A stretch of 64,000 nt of DNA, from positions 310,001 to 374,000 of the forward strand of contig CALJOM010000002.1 in NCBI GenBank assembly GCA_937981765.1. Reading direction: 5' to 3'. Below the pieces are notes generated by a model, which ran no database searches, was not told the origin of the DNA, and saw nothing but the letters and a program-made list of their open reading frames with translations. Source of the stretch: an uncultured Bacteroidales bacterium (lineage in GTDB: Bacteria; Bacteroidota; Bacteroidia; Bacteroidales; Salinivirgaceae). The translations under genes and the position numbers were made by a program. Each line of letters opens with the position of its first letter. Position 1 is the stretch's first letter. Below, piece after piece: positions 53,526-62,532 of the stretch.

Positions 53526-54458
53526 TTATATTTTAAAGGGCTGATATGAAAAAATGTTGTCATACACAATTTTGGCACGTAATTCAAACGCTTCATGGGT
53601 GGCGTAGGCAATATGGGGTAATAGAAGAACGTTTTTTGCCTTAAACAATGGATAGTCTGATGGTAGGGGGGGCTCCATGTCGTAAACATCGAGGGCAGCA
53701 CCGGCAATAGCTCCGGTATTTAATGCATCACAGAGGGCTTCGGTATCAATAACAGGTCCACGAGCTGTATTGATTAAAATAGCGCTGGGTTTTATCAAGG
53801 CTAATCGTTCGCGATTAAGGAGACCTCTGGTTTCAGCGGTTAGAGGAACATGAAGTGTTACAATGTCGGCTTGCGATAATAGTGTTTCCAACGAAACAAA
53901 ACGAAGTCCCGGTACTTTTTTAACGGTTCTGCTCCAGGCTATAGTGTTGCATCCGAATGCCCTGCATAGACGGGCAGTTTCCTGCCCTATTCGTCCTGCA
54001 CCAATAATCCCTACGGTTTTTCCTCTGAGTTCGTAACCTGTATATCCATCCCGACCACCACCATTCAGCGTATGCATTGCATTAAATACGATGGAACGAT
54101 AAAGGCTTAATATCATTGCAATGGTTAGTTCTGCTACTGAGTGTGTTGAATATCCTGCCGCATTTTTTACCATAATTTCGCGTTGTCGGCAAGTTTCCAT
54201 GTCTATGTGGTCGAGGCCTGTAAAGGCTACTGAGAGCATTTTTAATTCAGGGAGTTGGTCGAGAATTTCACGTGTTATGGGAATGCTGGATAGGATAACG
54301 TACTCCGCTCCTTGGCAGCGGCTAATAATTTCTTCGGGAGTTTGAGGCCGGTCGTCCCAGTATTTAACTTTAAAACCTTGTTTTTCTGCTAGCTTATAGT
54401 AGTATTCCTGCAATTCGCGGCTTATGCCAAGAGGCTCAATCTGATGTATTCGCTTCAT
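53526..54458 (-). CDS. D-isomer-specific 2-hydroxyacid dehydrogenase
   Basis: A 310-residue NAD-dependent dehydrogenase. The dinucleotide fold has GIIGAGRIGQE (about 150-160), and the active-site trio is present: Arg in NTARGPV, Glu in DVYDMEPP and His in LPHIAYAT. It belongs to the glycerate/phosphoglycerate/lactate dehydrogenase group; substrate is undefined. The YidD gene lies 6 bases upstream on the same strand, so they are probably co-transcribed. Confidence 0.82.
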   Translation of the reverse strand: MKRIHQIEPLGISRELQEYYYKLAEKQGFKVKYWDDRPQTPEEIISRCQGAEYVILSSIPITREILDQLPELKMLSVAFTGLDHIDMETCRQREIMVKNAAGYSTHSVAELTIAMILSLYRSIVFNAMHTLNGGGRDGYTGYELRGKTVGIIGAGRIGQETARLCRAFGCNTIAWSRTVKKVPGLRFVSLETLLSQADIVTLHVPLTAETRGLLNRERLALIKPSAILINTARGPVIDTEALCDALNTGAIAGAALDVYDMEPPLPSDYPLFKAKNVLLLPHIAYATHEAFELRAKIVYDNIFSYQPFKI

Positions 54459-54464
54459 GGGTAG

Positions 54465-54728
54465 TTAATTTATGTTGTTTGTTTTTTTTTCGGGCACTGG
54501 GTCGTAGCCGTGAGTTCCCCATGGATGGCATCGTAAAATTCTACGTAAGGCTAACCAGAGTCCGATAAAAGGACCGTGGATTTTAATTGCAACGATTGCA
54601 TAAACACTGCACGTTGGAATGTGTCGGCAGCTGTTGGGAAGCCATGGCGATAAAAAATATCTATATAATTGGATGGGGAAAATTAATATCCATGCAAGGA
54701 TTTTTTGAGTCCAATTCCATAGCTTCAT
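54465..54728 (-). CDS. yidD: Membrane protein insertion efficiency factor YidD
   Basis: An 87-residue protein with the YidD signature: IQLYRYFLSPWLPNSCRHIP, TCSVYAIVAIKIHG and LRCHPWGTHGYDPVP. It aids insertion of inner-membrane proteins with YidC. The frame is open 55 codons further upstream, but a TATTTTTG box on the minus strand (54772-54779) lies within that stretch, so I start at the ATG 54728 (MKLWNWTQK). It is outside the usual rpmH-rnpA-yidC setting. Confidence 0.88.
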   Translation of the reverse strand: MKLWNWTQKILAWILIFPIQLYRYFLSPWLPNSCRHIPTCSVYAIVAIKIHGPFIGLWLALRRILRCHPWGTHGYDPVPEKKTNNIN

Positions 54729-54909
54729 GGGAACTTTGAATATATTAGGGTTACCTTGTTTATATCGATAACAAAAATACGTAAAATTTTGCAGGGAAGC
54801 GATGAGCCATTCATCGTTGTTTATCTGAAGTGTAGAAATTAAAATGCCTGAAAACTTCTTTTGTTTGAATGCTTTTGGAATGTTTTCAGGCATTATTTGG
54901 TGAACAGGG

Positions 54910-57642
54910 TTAATAAACGTTAGCTCGGCCTGATTGTTCTATAAGCTGACGGAGAAGATTATTAAATTCGGCTTCCTGAATAAGATCTTCAAGATTCAGG
55001 TGCATTCGGTAGCGCCAATAATGTGTTGGATTGGCGGGGTTGTTTATACGTTCTTCTTGGGCATTTGGATATCTGAGTTTCTCCGACATTCCAAGCAGGT
55101 CTTGAATTGGGAATATGGCTAATATGCTTGGGCAATAAAGGTGTTGCTCAATAATTTGCTTTACAATCCAAGTTTCGCAAAAGAACGGAGAATTTCCCCA
55201 GTTTCCTAAAATGAGGTTAAAAAATCGTTGAGAACGTGCCGGGTCTTCTTCCCACCATCCGCGTATGGTTGAAGTGTCGTGCGACGATGGTGTGGCAACC
55301 GAGAGATATGGGTAGTTGTTGGGATGTGCGAATTCTAATTCTTGCTGCTTAGGCATACGCTGAATTTCGAGGCTAAGAATGCCTAAATGGCTCATAATTT
55401 CTGGAACGCATTTGGGTACCATGCCAAGGTCTTCGCCACAAAGGAGCATGTTGGTAGCGTTTTTAATGGTAGGGAGTTTTTTCATGGCATTGGCAGCCCA
55501 AAATTGTTCGTTGCGGCGGTAGAAATAGTCGATATAAATATAGTTTAACTTTTGTTTGCTCTCGTGATCGAGCTCTTGGTATGATTTGGTGAAATGCATT
55601 GAGTGCCGTGGTACAAACCATCTGCCTTCACCATGAGGAGCTTCAAGAAAAATGACTTGTGAAATTAAGCCAAAAAGTCCCAATTTAATGGTTTCATTTT
55701 TCAAGCGAACATCTCGTGGGGCATCGGGGGGGAGTGCTAATGCAGTCTCAACTTTTTTCTGGGTGTTGAATTCGGGTTTAAGGTTGTAACAGCCTGGTGC
55801 ATATGAGTCGAGGAATCGTGCCCGAACTTCATTGGTATACTCTCCAAAGAAGTCGTAGAGGAAATGCTCTCTAATATATGGTTTGCAGAGACGGTCGTAA
55901 TCGAACCACATGCCACGTTGATTAATTTCTTCAACACTGAGTGGAAGTGATGGGTTAAAGCGTCCTAGGATGCCTTCAACCTGGTCGCCGGGGATTTCCC
56001 ATATGCGGAAGAATCCAAGTATGTGGTCTATTCTGAATGCGTCGAAATAGTCGGCCATTTTTTTGAGGCGTTGTTGCCACCATTGATAGTTGTCTTTCGA
56101 CATTTCGTCCCAATTATAGGTTGGGAATTTCCAATTTTGTCCAATAACGCTGAAATCGTCTGGAGGTGCTCCGGCTTGTGAATCCAGGTTGTAAAGTTGA
56201 GGGGAAGTCCAGGCATCAACACTGTTTCGGTAAATTCCGATTGGGATGTCGCCTTTCAAGGCTACTCCATTTTGACGGGCATATTCGGCAGCTTCGCTTA
56301 ATTGTTTATGTGCATGATATTGAATAAAATAATGGATAGCAATATCGTCGAAATGCTTTGTATTAGGATCGCACAGTTCATTGAGTATTTTTTGAGAGAA
56401 TTTTGAATATTTTCCCCAGCGGGAGTAATCGGCTGTGTTGTACAAGTCGCGCAGATAACTAAAGGCGGCATAGGGTTGAAGCCACTCTTTGTTGTTTTTC
56501 CAGAATTCTTGATACTCAGGTTCGTTCAAAAATGCCCTTTGTTGTTCGTCATAAATTTCTTTAAAAAAGCGGGCTTTAAGTTTCATTACTGCTTCATAGT
56601 CAATTTTTTCCAGACTATTAAGGTATTGACTCTGCTCTTCAATAATTCTTTGGGTAACCGGCGATTTTAATTTTCCGATTTTAGAAATGTCAACATAAAT
56701 AGGATGAAGCGCATACACTGATATTCCTGAATAAGGGTAGGAGTCTACCCAGGTGTGTGTGGCAATTGTGTCGTTGACCGGGAGAACCTGAATAATTTTC
56801 ATTCCAACCTGTTTGGCCCAGTCAACCAGCAGTTTTATGTCGGTGAATTCTCCAACGCCGCATCCATTTTTTCTGCGAAGGGAAAAAACAGGTATAGCAA
56901 CTCCGGCGCATTTCCAAGGTTGAGTTGGAAAGTTAAAATGTTCATCGCTAACTTTTATATGGCTATCGAGTCCTATTCCTACAGGTATTTTAATCGTGCG
57001 ATTTTCTCCATCTTCCAGAAAAATAAGTTGGTTTGTGTTTCCATCGAGAATACAATATTTGTATTCTATTTCAGTGTTATCCGGGGATATTTTAATATTC
57101 CCTTCCCATTTTGGATGATCGGAATTGCCAAGTAACAGCGCATTTTCCGGCTTCCATTCGCCCAATTCCGGAATGTTCCCTACTATTGCAATCCGATGTT
57201 CGGGTTTAATACGGGTTAAGTTGATTGAAAAGGTGATTTCAAGCGGTTTTGTAGAAGAATTCTTTGCTGCTTTGTATCGAGCCTTGTTTTTTAATATTGA
57301 ATCTCCAATGGCTTTTGAAAACAGTGCATATCTTGGATCTGAAGTAGAACGCCACGAATCTGCCAATAGTGACTCGGCTTTATTCGGTGAGTATTCTCTG
57401 TTACTACCCCATTCTTCAATAAATGTATTGTAGTACTCATCTTTAATATAATATCGATAAAGAATTTTCTTTGTTCCTTCTGGAATTGTTATTCTATATT
57501 CCCAGAGACCTGATGTTCCATCGATCAATACCATTTGAGGGGCTTTCTCCAAGATAAATTCGCCTAACTCTGGCAAATTTCCACACACAACTGGAATTTG
57601 TCCAAAGTGTGTTTTGTAATGAATTCTAAAGGTAATGTCCAT
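54910..57642 (-). CDS. malQ: 4-alpha-glucanotransferase (GH77) with two N-terminal CBM20 domains
   Basis: A 910-residue disproportionating enzyme that moves alpha-1,4-glucan segments between maltodextrins. Two starch-binding CBM20 domains come first (about 1-105 and 134-235), then the GH77 barrel (about 245-900). The nucleophile Asp539 is in FDAFRIDHILG and the acid/base Glu737 in CGEDLGMVP; PSSHDTSTIRGWW holds the third acidic residue. The CBM20 pair and the insert-rich GH77 resemble plant DPE2 and the large bacterial form rather than E. coli MalQ. With no signal peptide, it acts in the cytosol on glycogen or maltodextrin. Confidence 0.92.
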   Translation of the reverse strand: MDITFRIHYKTHFGQIPVVCGNLPELGEFILEKAPQMVLIDGTSGLWEYRITIPEGTKKILYRYYIKDEYYNTFIEEWGSNREYSPNKAESLLADSWRSTSDPRYALFSKAIGDSILKNKARYKAAKNSSTKPLEITFSINLTRIKPEHRIAIVGNIPELGEWKPENALLLGNSDHPKWEGNIKISPDNTEIEYKYCILDGNTNQLIFLEDGENRTIKIPVGIGLDSHIKVSDEHFNFPTQPWKCAGVAIPVFSLRRKNGCGVGEFTDIKLLVDWAKQVGMKIIQVLPVNDTIATHTWVDSYPYSGISVYALHPIYVDISKIGKLKSPVTQRIIEEQSQYLNSLEKIDYEAVMKLKARFFKEIYDEQQRAFLNEPEYQEFWKNNKEWLQPYAAFSYLRDLYNTADYSRWGKYSKFSQKILNELCDPNTKHFDDIAIHYFIQYHAHKQLSEAAEYARQNGVALKGDIPIGIYRNSVDAWTSPQLYNLDSQAGAPPDDFSVIGQNWKFPTYNWDEMSKDNYQWWQQRLKKMADYFDAFRIDHILGFFRIWEIPGDQVEGILGRFNPSLPLSVEEINQRGMWFDYDRLCKPYIREHFLYDFFGEYTNEVRARFLDSYAPGCYNLKPEFNTQKKVETALALPPDAPRDVRLKNETIKLGLFGLISQVIFLEAPHGEGRWFVPRHSMHFTKSYQELDHESKQKLNYIYIDYFYRRNEQFWAANAMKKLPTIKNATNMLLCGEDLGMVPKCVPEIMSHLGILSLEIQRMPKQQELEFAHPNNYPYLSVATPSSHDTSTIRGWWEEDPARSQRFFNLILGNWGNSPFFCETWIVKQIIEQHLYCPSILAIFPIQDLLGMSEKLRYPNAQEERINNPANPTHYWRYRMHLNLEDLIQEAEFNNLLRQLIEQSGRANVY

Positions 57643-57877
57643 ATCTGTAAATGTTAATTGTTTGTAGTTATGGGAGTTAAAAGCCCTAGGAATTACGATA
57701 TAGGTTGAGCACTTTGGTATGGACCCAACAAAAATACTATTTTTCTTTTAAGTCGTTAAGTTTTCGATATTTTTTTCTGTGTTTAATGATAATATTTTTT
57801 TGAAGAAAATCAGAGTTTTTAGAATAACCAGAGAGGGATTGAATTATTTTTGCAAGGTTTTTTAAATACTCTTTTTT

Positions 57878-59515
57878 ATGGAAAGTGTTTTTAAGCCAAA
57901 GCTAATAACTGTTCTTAAACAAGGAATTGGACGAGAACAGCTAATAAAAGATATTTTATCTGGGATCATAGTTGGTATTGTGGCTTTGCCGTTAGCAATA
58001 GCGTTTGCCGTAGCTTCTGGTGTTTCGCCCGAAAAAGGAATAATTACTGCCATTGTTGCCGGCTTTCTCATTTCTCTGTTAGGAGGAAGTCGGGTTCAGA
58101 TTGGCGGACCGACAGGGGCTTTTATTGTAATTGTTTATGGTATTGTTGCTGAGTATGGTTTGGATGGATTGCTTCTTTCGACCATAATGGCTGGGGTACT
58201 TTTGGTTCTTTTTGGAATACTCAGGTTAGGGTCTCTTTTGAAGTTTTTCCCGCATCCTCTTGTTGTTGGGTTTACTTCGGGTATCGCACTGATAATATTT
58301 TCTTCGCAAATAAAAGATGCTTTAGGATTGTCAATCGATAAATTGCCGGCGGATTTTATTCGAAAATGGCAAATGTATATTTCTCATATGGATGGAATTA
58401 ATTCTATAGCCTTGGCATTAACCATTGCAACCATTTTAATCACTGTGTATTTTAAAAAAGTTTCAACCGTAATCCCTGGTTCCTTTGTTGCTATTCTACT
58501 CATTACTTCGGCGACCTACATTTTTGATCTGAATGTTGCTACAATTGGTAGTTTATATGGTACAATACCTAATTCCATAAGTATTTCTATACCCGATATA
58601 AATTGGTCGAACATTGGATATTATTTTTCACCTGCCATTACAATTGCTTTGTTAGGCGGGATAGAGTCTTTATTAAGTGCTGTGGTTGCCGATGGTATGA
58701 TTGGTAGTAATCATCGATCGAATACTGAGCTTATTGCTCAGGGAATAGCCAATATTATAACGCCGTTGTTTGGGGGAATTCCTGCCACTGGGGCTATTGC
58801 CAGGACAGCCACAAATATTCGAAATGGAGCTAGGACTCCTATTGCAGGAATGGTACACGCCGTAACATTGTTGCTAATTATGTTGGCATTTGGAAAATAT
58901 GCCACGTTAATACCAATGTCATGCTTAGCCGGGGTGCTTATTGTTGTGGCGTACAACATGAGTGAATGGAGATCGTTTGTTGGAGTTCTCCGGGGTGAGG
59001 TATTTGATATTTTGGTTTTAATAACAACATTTCTACTAACAGTATTATTAGACCTTACCGTAGCCATACAAGTTGGTGTAGTTCTTTCCGCGTTGTTGTT
59101 CATGAAACGTATGGCTGACCTTAAACCCGATATTAATAAATCAATAGATGCCGATGTAATGGAGAATTATGCAGGATTAGATCCCAGAATAGGCATTTTT
59201 GAAATTAGCGGGCCGTTCTTTTTTGCTTCAGCCAAAGAGTATGGCGAAATTATTCGGTCTCTGGGTCAAAAGTATAAGGTTCTAATCATAAGAATGAGAC
59301 ACGTTCCTTTTATCGACCATACTGGAGTGAAAAATTTACGAGAAGCAATTCGCTCGCTTCAAAACGCTGGAATAAAGGTTATTTTGTCCGGGGTTAACCC
59401 GAGTGTTGCGGAAACGTTGAATAAAGAACGAATAACTTTCTTGGTTGGAAAAGCAAACCAATTGCCTGAGTTTTCGCTGGCGTTAAAAAGAGCTAATGAG
59501 GTGCTGTTGGAATGA
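57878..59515 (+). CDS. SulP-family anion transporter with C-terminal STAS domain
   Basis: A 545-residue SLC26/SulP carrier for sulfate, bicarbonate or dicarboxylates. About 11-14 membrane helices lead with LSGIIVGIVALPLAIAFAVA and GGSRVQIGGPTGAF; FGGIPATGAIARTATNIRNGA is the conserved SulP loop. The STAS domain (about 440-540) ends the protein. In it Asp480-His-Thr482-Gly (FIDHTGVKNL) holds a Thr where anti-sigma antagonists carry their phosphorylated Ser. A TATTTTTG box (57845-57852) lies 25 bases before the ATG. A SpoIIE phosphatase gene is 3 kb away. Confidence 0.88.
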   Translation: MESVFKPKLITVLKQGIGREQLIKDILSGIIVGIVALPLAIAFAVASGVSPEKGIITAIVAGFLISLLGGSRVQIGGPTGAFIVIVYGIVAEYGLDGLLLSTIMAGVLLVLFGILRLGSLLKFFPHPLVVGFTSGIALIIFSSQIKDALGLSIDKLPADFIRKWQMYISHMDGINSIALALTIATILITVYFKKVSTVIPGSFVAILLITSATYIFDLNVATIGSLYGTIPNSISISIPDINWSNIGYYFSPAITIALLGGIESLLSAVVADGMIGSNHRSNTELIAQGIANIITPLFGGIPATGAIARTATNIRNGARTPIAGMVHAVTLLLIMLAFGKYATLIPMSCLAGVLIVVAYNMSEWRSFVGVLRGEVFDILVLITTFLLTVLLDLTVAIQVGVVLSALLFMKRMADLKPDINKSIDADVMENYAGLDPRIGIFEISGPFFFASAKEYGEIIRSLGQKYKVLIIRMRHVPFIDHTGVKNLREAIRSLQNAGIKVILSGVNPSVAETLNKERITFLVGKANQLPEFSLALKRANEVLLE

Positions 59516-59540
59516 GTGAGTTGGGGGCTGATTTGAGAAC

Positions 59541-59921
59541 TTAGCTTAAAATGGCATCAATTGCTTTACGTACGTTTTCGAAAGCATTGTCGTCTTTAAC
59601 AACATAACTAGCGACATTTTCTCGAACAAAATCGTAAACCAAATTACCATCTTCCTGACCACTTAACACAATTACCTTTATGTGTGGAAATATAGTACGG
59701 ATTTTCTTAAGGACTTCCAAACCATTCATTGCATTTGGGTTCTCCGAATTTAGAAAATAATCCAGTACCACGATATCAAAAGAGTTGTCTATTACCCGCA
59801 GACATTCTTCACCGGTTTTTGCCTTCGAGATTTGAAGGTTTTCCACATCAGAGAGAAAGGCTTCAAGCATCTCAAGAAAGATAAAGTCGTCGTCAACCAA
59901 AATTACTTTTATCTTTTTCAT
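59541..59921 (-). CDS. Single-domain response regulator (CheY-like)
   Basis: A 126-residue stand-alone receiver domain. The acidic pocket is VDDD (Asp10-12), the phospho-acceptor Asp54 in IVVLDYFLN, the switch Ser in VIVLSGQED, and the Lys in YVVKDD. There is no DNA-binding or enzyme domain, so it should relay phosphate or bind a partner. It follows the hybrid kinase gene by 205 bases on the same strand, and is the natural substrate candidate for its HPt domain. Confidence 0.88.
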   Translation of the reverse strand: MKKIKVILVDDDFIFLEMLEAFLSDVENLQISKAKTGEECLRVIDNSFDIVVLDYFLNSENPNAMNGLEVLKKIRTIFPHIKVIVLSGQEDGNLVYDFVRENVASYVVKDDNAFENVRKAIDAILS

Positions 59922-60126
59922 AGTAGTTGTATATTTTCGATGTATGACTGTGTAACTTGGTTAGTTATATATTTTTGGGTGTTGATAAGCATTCAGTGTT
60001 TTTTATGCTAACTGGATTACTTTTCTCTCAAAAATTATTACTCTAAAGGCTAACAATCATCAAAGTCAAATGTTCATCTACAAAGATAATATTTTACCTA
60101 GACTTTAAAAAAATTTCTTTGCTTCA

Positions 60127-62478
60127 TTACTTGGAATTGAAATAGTTTTGTAATTCCGATTGAATTTTTTGCCATTCGACAGATATTGAGGAAATTAATT
60201 TTTTTAGGTGTTCACTTTCAATGGTATTGTTTTTTATAGAAAGTTCTATTTCTTTCGACGTATTGTGCAGATCTTCTCGCCCAATGTATGTCATTTTTGG
60301 TTTAAGGCTATGGGCTTTTATTTGAACCTTTTCCATTTCGTTTTGGTTAAATGCCCTAGCCATTTCAGATATTTCTTTTTCTATGGTTTCATAATACATT
60401 CGTAAAATTTTATCTATTTGATGTTGATTTCCTTTGTAAAGTGACAGAAGTGGCACTATGGAAAAGTGTTGGAATGGATTTTTTAGATTCGCTTTATTTA
60501 CTTCTAAATTTGGGGTTTGCTCTACATGCCCGAAGGAATGGAGGTTTACCGGCACAAAACTCCCTGATTTTACCATTATTTGCACATGCTGACTTCCGAA
60601 ATTTTTTATTTTAAGATATAGGTCTTCCGGAATAAATGGTTTTGTAAGGTAGTCATTCATCCCAGCTGCCAGACATTTCTCTTTTTCTTCTTTAAGCGCA
60701 TGGGCTGTCATAGCGATAATAGGAATGTTTTCTTTCCCTTTAATTTCTCCTTGTCTGATTCGTCGTGTTGTTTCAATACCGTCGAGAAATGGCATCTGAA
60801 TATCCATAAAAATCATGGAGTATTCTTCGGATTTTAATTTTTCTAAGGCTTCATGTCCATTCTCAGCGACTTCAATTCGAATTTCTTTGTGCCACGAACG
60901 GATGGTGTCGAGGGCTAATTGCTGGTTTATTTTGTTGTCTTCAACTAAAAGAATTGAAATATTTTCTGCTTCGTGTTTATGGAGGGTTACTTCTTTTCGA
61001 TCTTGTGTTAATAGTTCGGAAAGTTGCCCAATTCCAAATGCTAGATAGAAGGTAAATCTTGATCCTTGCTCCGGGGTACTTTCTACAAATATTTCTCCGT
61101 TCTGTAGCTCTACAAGATTTTTTACAATGCTAAGCCCTAATCCTGTTCCTCCAAATTTTCGTGTGGTAGAGGTTTCGGCCTGAGAAAAGGCATTAAAAAT
61201 TTGGGGAATTTTTTCAGGAGCAATTCCTATTCCGGTATCTGATACTTCAAATTCAATTACAACTTGGCTTGTGTTTTTTTCTTTAAGCTTAACCTTGAGT
61301 GAAACGCGACCTTTTGTAGGGGTGAATTTTATTGCGTTGGAAAGTAGGTTAATTAATATTTGGTTTAGTCGGGTTGGGTCCCCAATGAGAACCGGCGGAA
61401 TTTGTGGGTCGATTTCGCAAATCAAGTCGTGTTCTTTTTCTTGGGCCTTTATTTCAATGGTCTTAATTAATATTTCTACCAGATCGAATATCAGAAAGGG
61501 GATTGACTCAAAGGTCATTTTGCCGGCTTCGATTTTGGATATATCGAGAATATCGTTCAATACTACCAGCAAGTTATCGCTCGAAGCTTTAATATTTTTA
61601 AGATAATCTAACTGATGTTGTTTCAGGTCTTCTTTTAATAAAAGATTTGTGAATCCAATAATGGCGTTTAATGGGGTTCTGATTTCGTGGCTGGTATTTG
61701 CCAGAAAGCGTTCTTTCATCTTTGTGTGTTCTTTAATTTCAGCATTGGCTCTTTCAAGTTCTTCGTTTTGCCGGTTAATTAAATCGAAGGCCTCTTGTAA
61801 TTTTTGGCGCTGTTGTTCATTTTCGTATAGTGCTTTTTGAAGTTTAATATGGTGAATACTCGATTTTTTAAATGCTTTTTCTACTTCCTTTACTCTTTCT
61901 TTTAATTGCAGATATTCTTGTAAGTCGATTTGTCCGGATACATCTTTCTCCGGTTGTTGAGAAATTGTGGCAGGGATGATAAAAAGGTTATAAAATAAAA
62001 CTTTTTTATTCCTGGAAAAAACCGGATTCCCGTAAATTTTAAGAGGAATTTTTTGTTGCGTTTTGAAATTAGTGATTTCTCCCTGCGAACAAAAAGTAGA
62101 AAAATTTTTAATAAGTCCGAAATGTTCTGGATTTATATTGCAGTGTTTGACAAAATTAATTAGGTCTTTTCCAATTTCTTGTTCTATGGTGTTTTTGGTT
62201 AATCCAGTTAGAGTAGTGAATTCAGGATTAATTTCTATCAGGTTTTGATGTTCATCGAAAATTGCAACTCCAAGCGGAAGTGTCTGAAGGAATTGGTGAA
62301 TTGAAGGCTTGAAGAGCAGGTGAGATAGTTGTATTGGCTTGCTATCTGGTTCTTTGTTTTTTTGTGTTAGGGATGGATATTCTCTTTTAAGGGTTAGAAT
62401 TAGCGATATGGTTAGAATTATCAAGAGAGCCAATACTGCAAAAAAGTAAATGTATGAGATCTGTAGAGAAGGGATCAT
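60127..62478 (-). CDS. Hybrid sensor histidine kinase with receiver and HPt domains
   Basis: A 783-residue kinase. One membrane helix (about 8-29) is followed by a PAS domain (about 55-165) and a coiled coil (about 190-250). HisKA has the H-box His264 in NTSHEIRTPLN; HATPase follows (N box NLLSNAIKFTP, G1 DTGIGIAP, G2 FGGTGLGLSIV). A receiver with Asp559 in MIFMDIQMP and a C-terminal HPt with His723 in KAHSLKPKM complete it. All steps of a phosphorelay are on one chain, ready to pass phosphate to the downstream CheY-like protein. Its coiled coil shares AFKKSS..HIKL.KAL with the SpoIIE gene upstream. Confidence 0.92.
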   Translation of the reverse strand: MIPSLQISYIYFFAVLALLIILTISLILTLKREYPSLTQKNKEPDSKPIQLSHLLFKPSIHQFLQTLPLGVAIFDEHQNLIEINPEFTTLTGLTKNTIEQEIGKDLINFVKHCNINPEHFGLIKNFSTFCSQGEITNFKTQQKIPLKIYGNPVFSRNKKVLFYNLFIIPATISQQPEKDVSGQIDLQEYLQLKERVKEVEKAFKKSSIHHIKLQKALYENEQQRQKLQEAFDLINRQNEELERANAEIKEHTKMKERFLANTSHEIRTPLNAIIGFTNLLLKEDLKQHQLDYLKNIKASSDNLLVVLNDILDISKIEAGKMTFESIPFLIFDLVEILIKTIEIKAQEKEHDLICEIDPQIPPVLIGDPTRLNQILINLLSNAIKFTPTKGRVSLKVKLKEKNTSQVVIEFEVSDTGIGIAPEKIPQIFNAFSQAETSTTRKFGGTGLGLSIVKNLVELQNGEIFVESTPEQGSRFTFYLAFGIGQLSELLTQDRKEVTLHKHEAENISILLVEDNKINQQLALDTIRSWHKEIRIEVAENGHEALEKLKSEEYSMIFMDIQMPFLDGIETTRRIRQGEIKGKENIPIIAMTAHALKEEKEKCLAAGMNDYLTKPFIPEDLYLKIKNFGSQHVQIMVKSGSFVPVNLHSFGHVEQTPNLEVNKANLKNPFQHFSIVPLLSLYKGNQHQIDKILRMYYETIEKEISEMARAFNQNEMEKVQIKAHSLKPKMTYIGREDLHNTSKEIELSIKNNTIESEHLKKLISSISVEWQKIQSELQNYFNSK

Positions 62479-62532
62479 AGTTATATGGTTCTTTCAATGT
62501 GTTTGATGGTTTATCATTAAAATTAATACGAG

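Noticed and set aside
54729-54893. 55-codon extension of YidD
   Set aside because: A TATTTTTG promoter box lies inside it and YidD proteins normally start at the MKLWNW position, so the short form is chosen.
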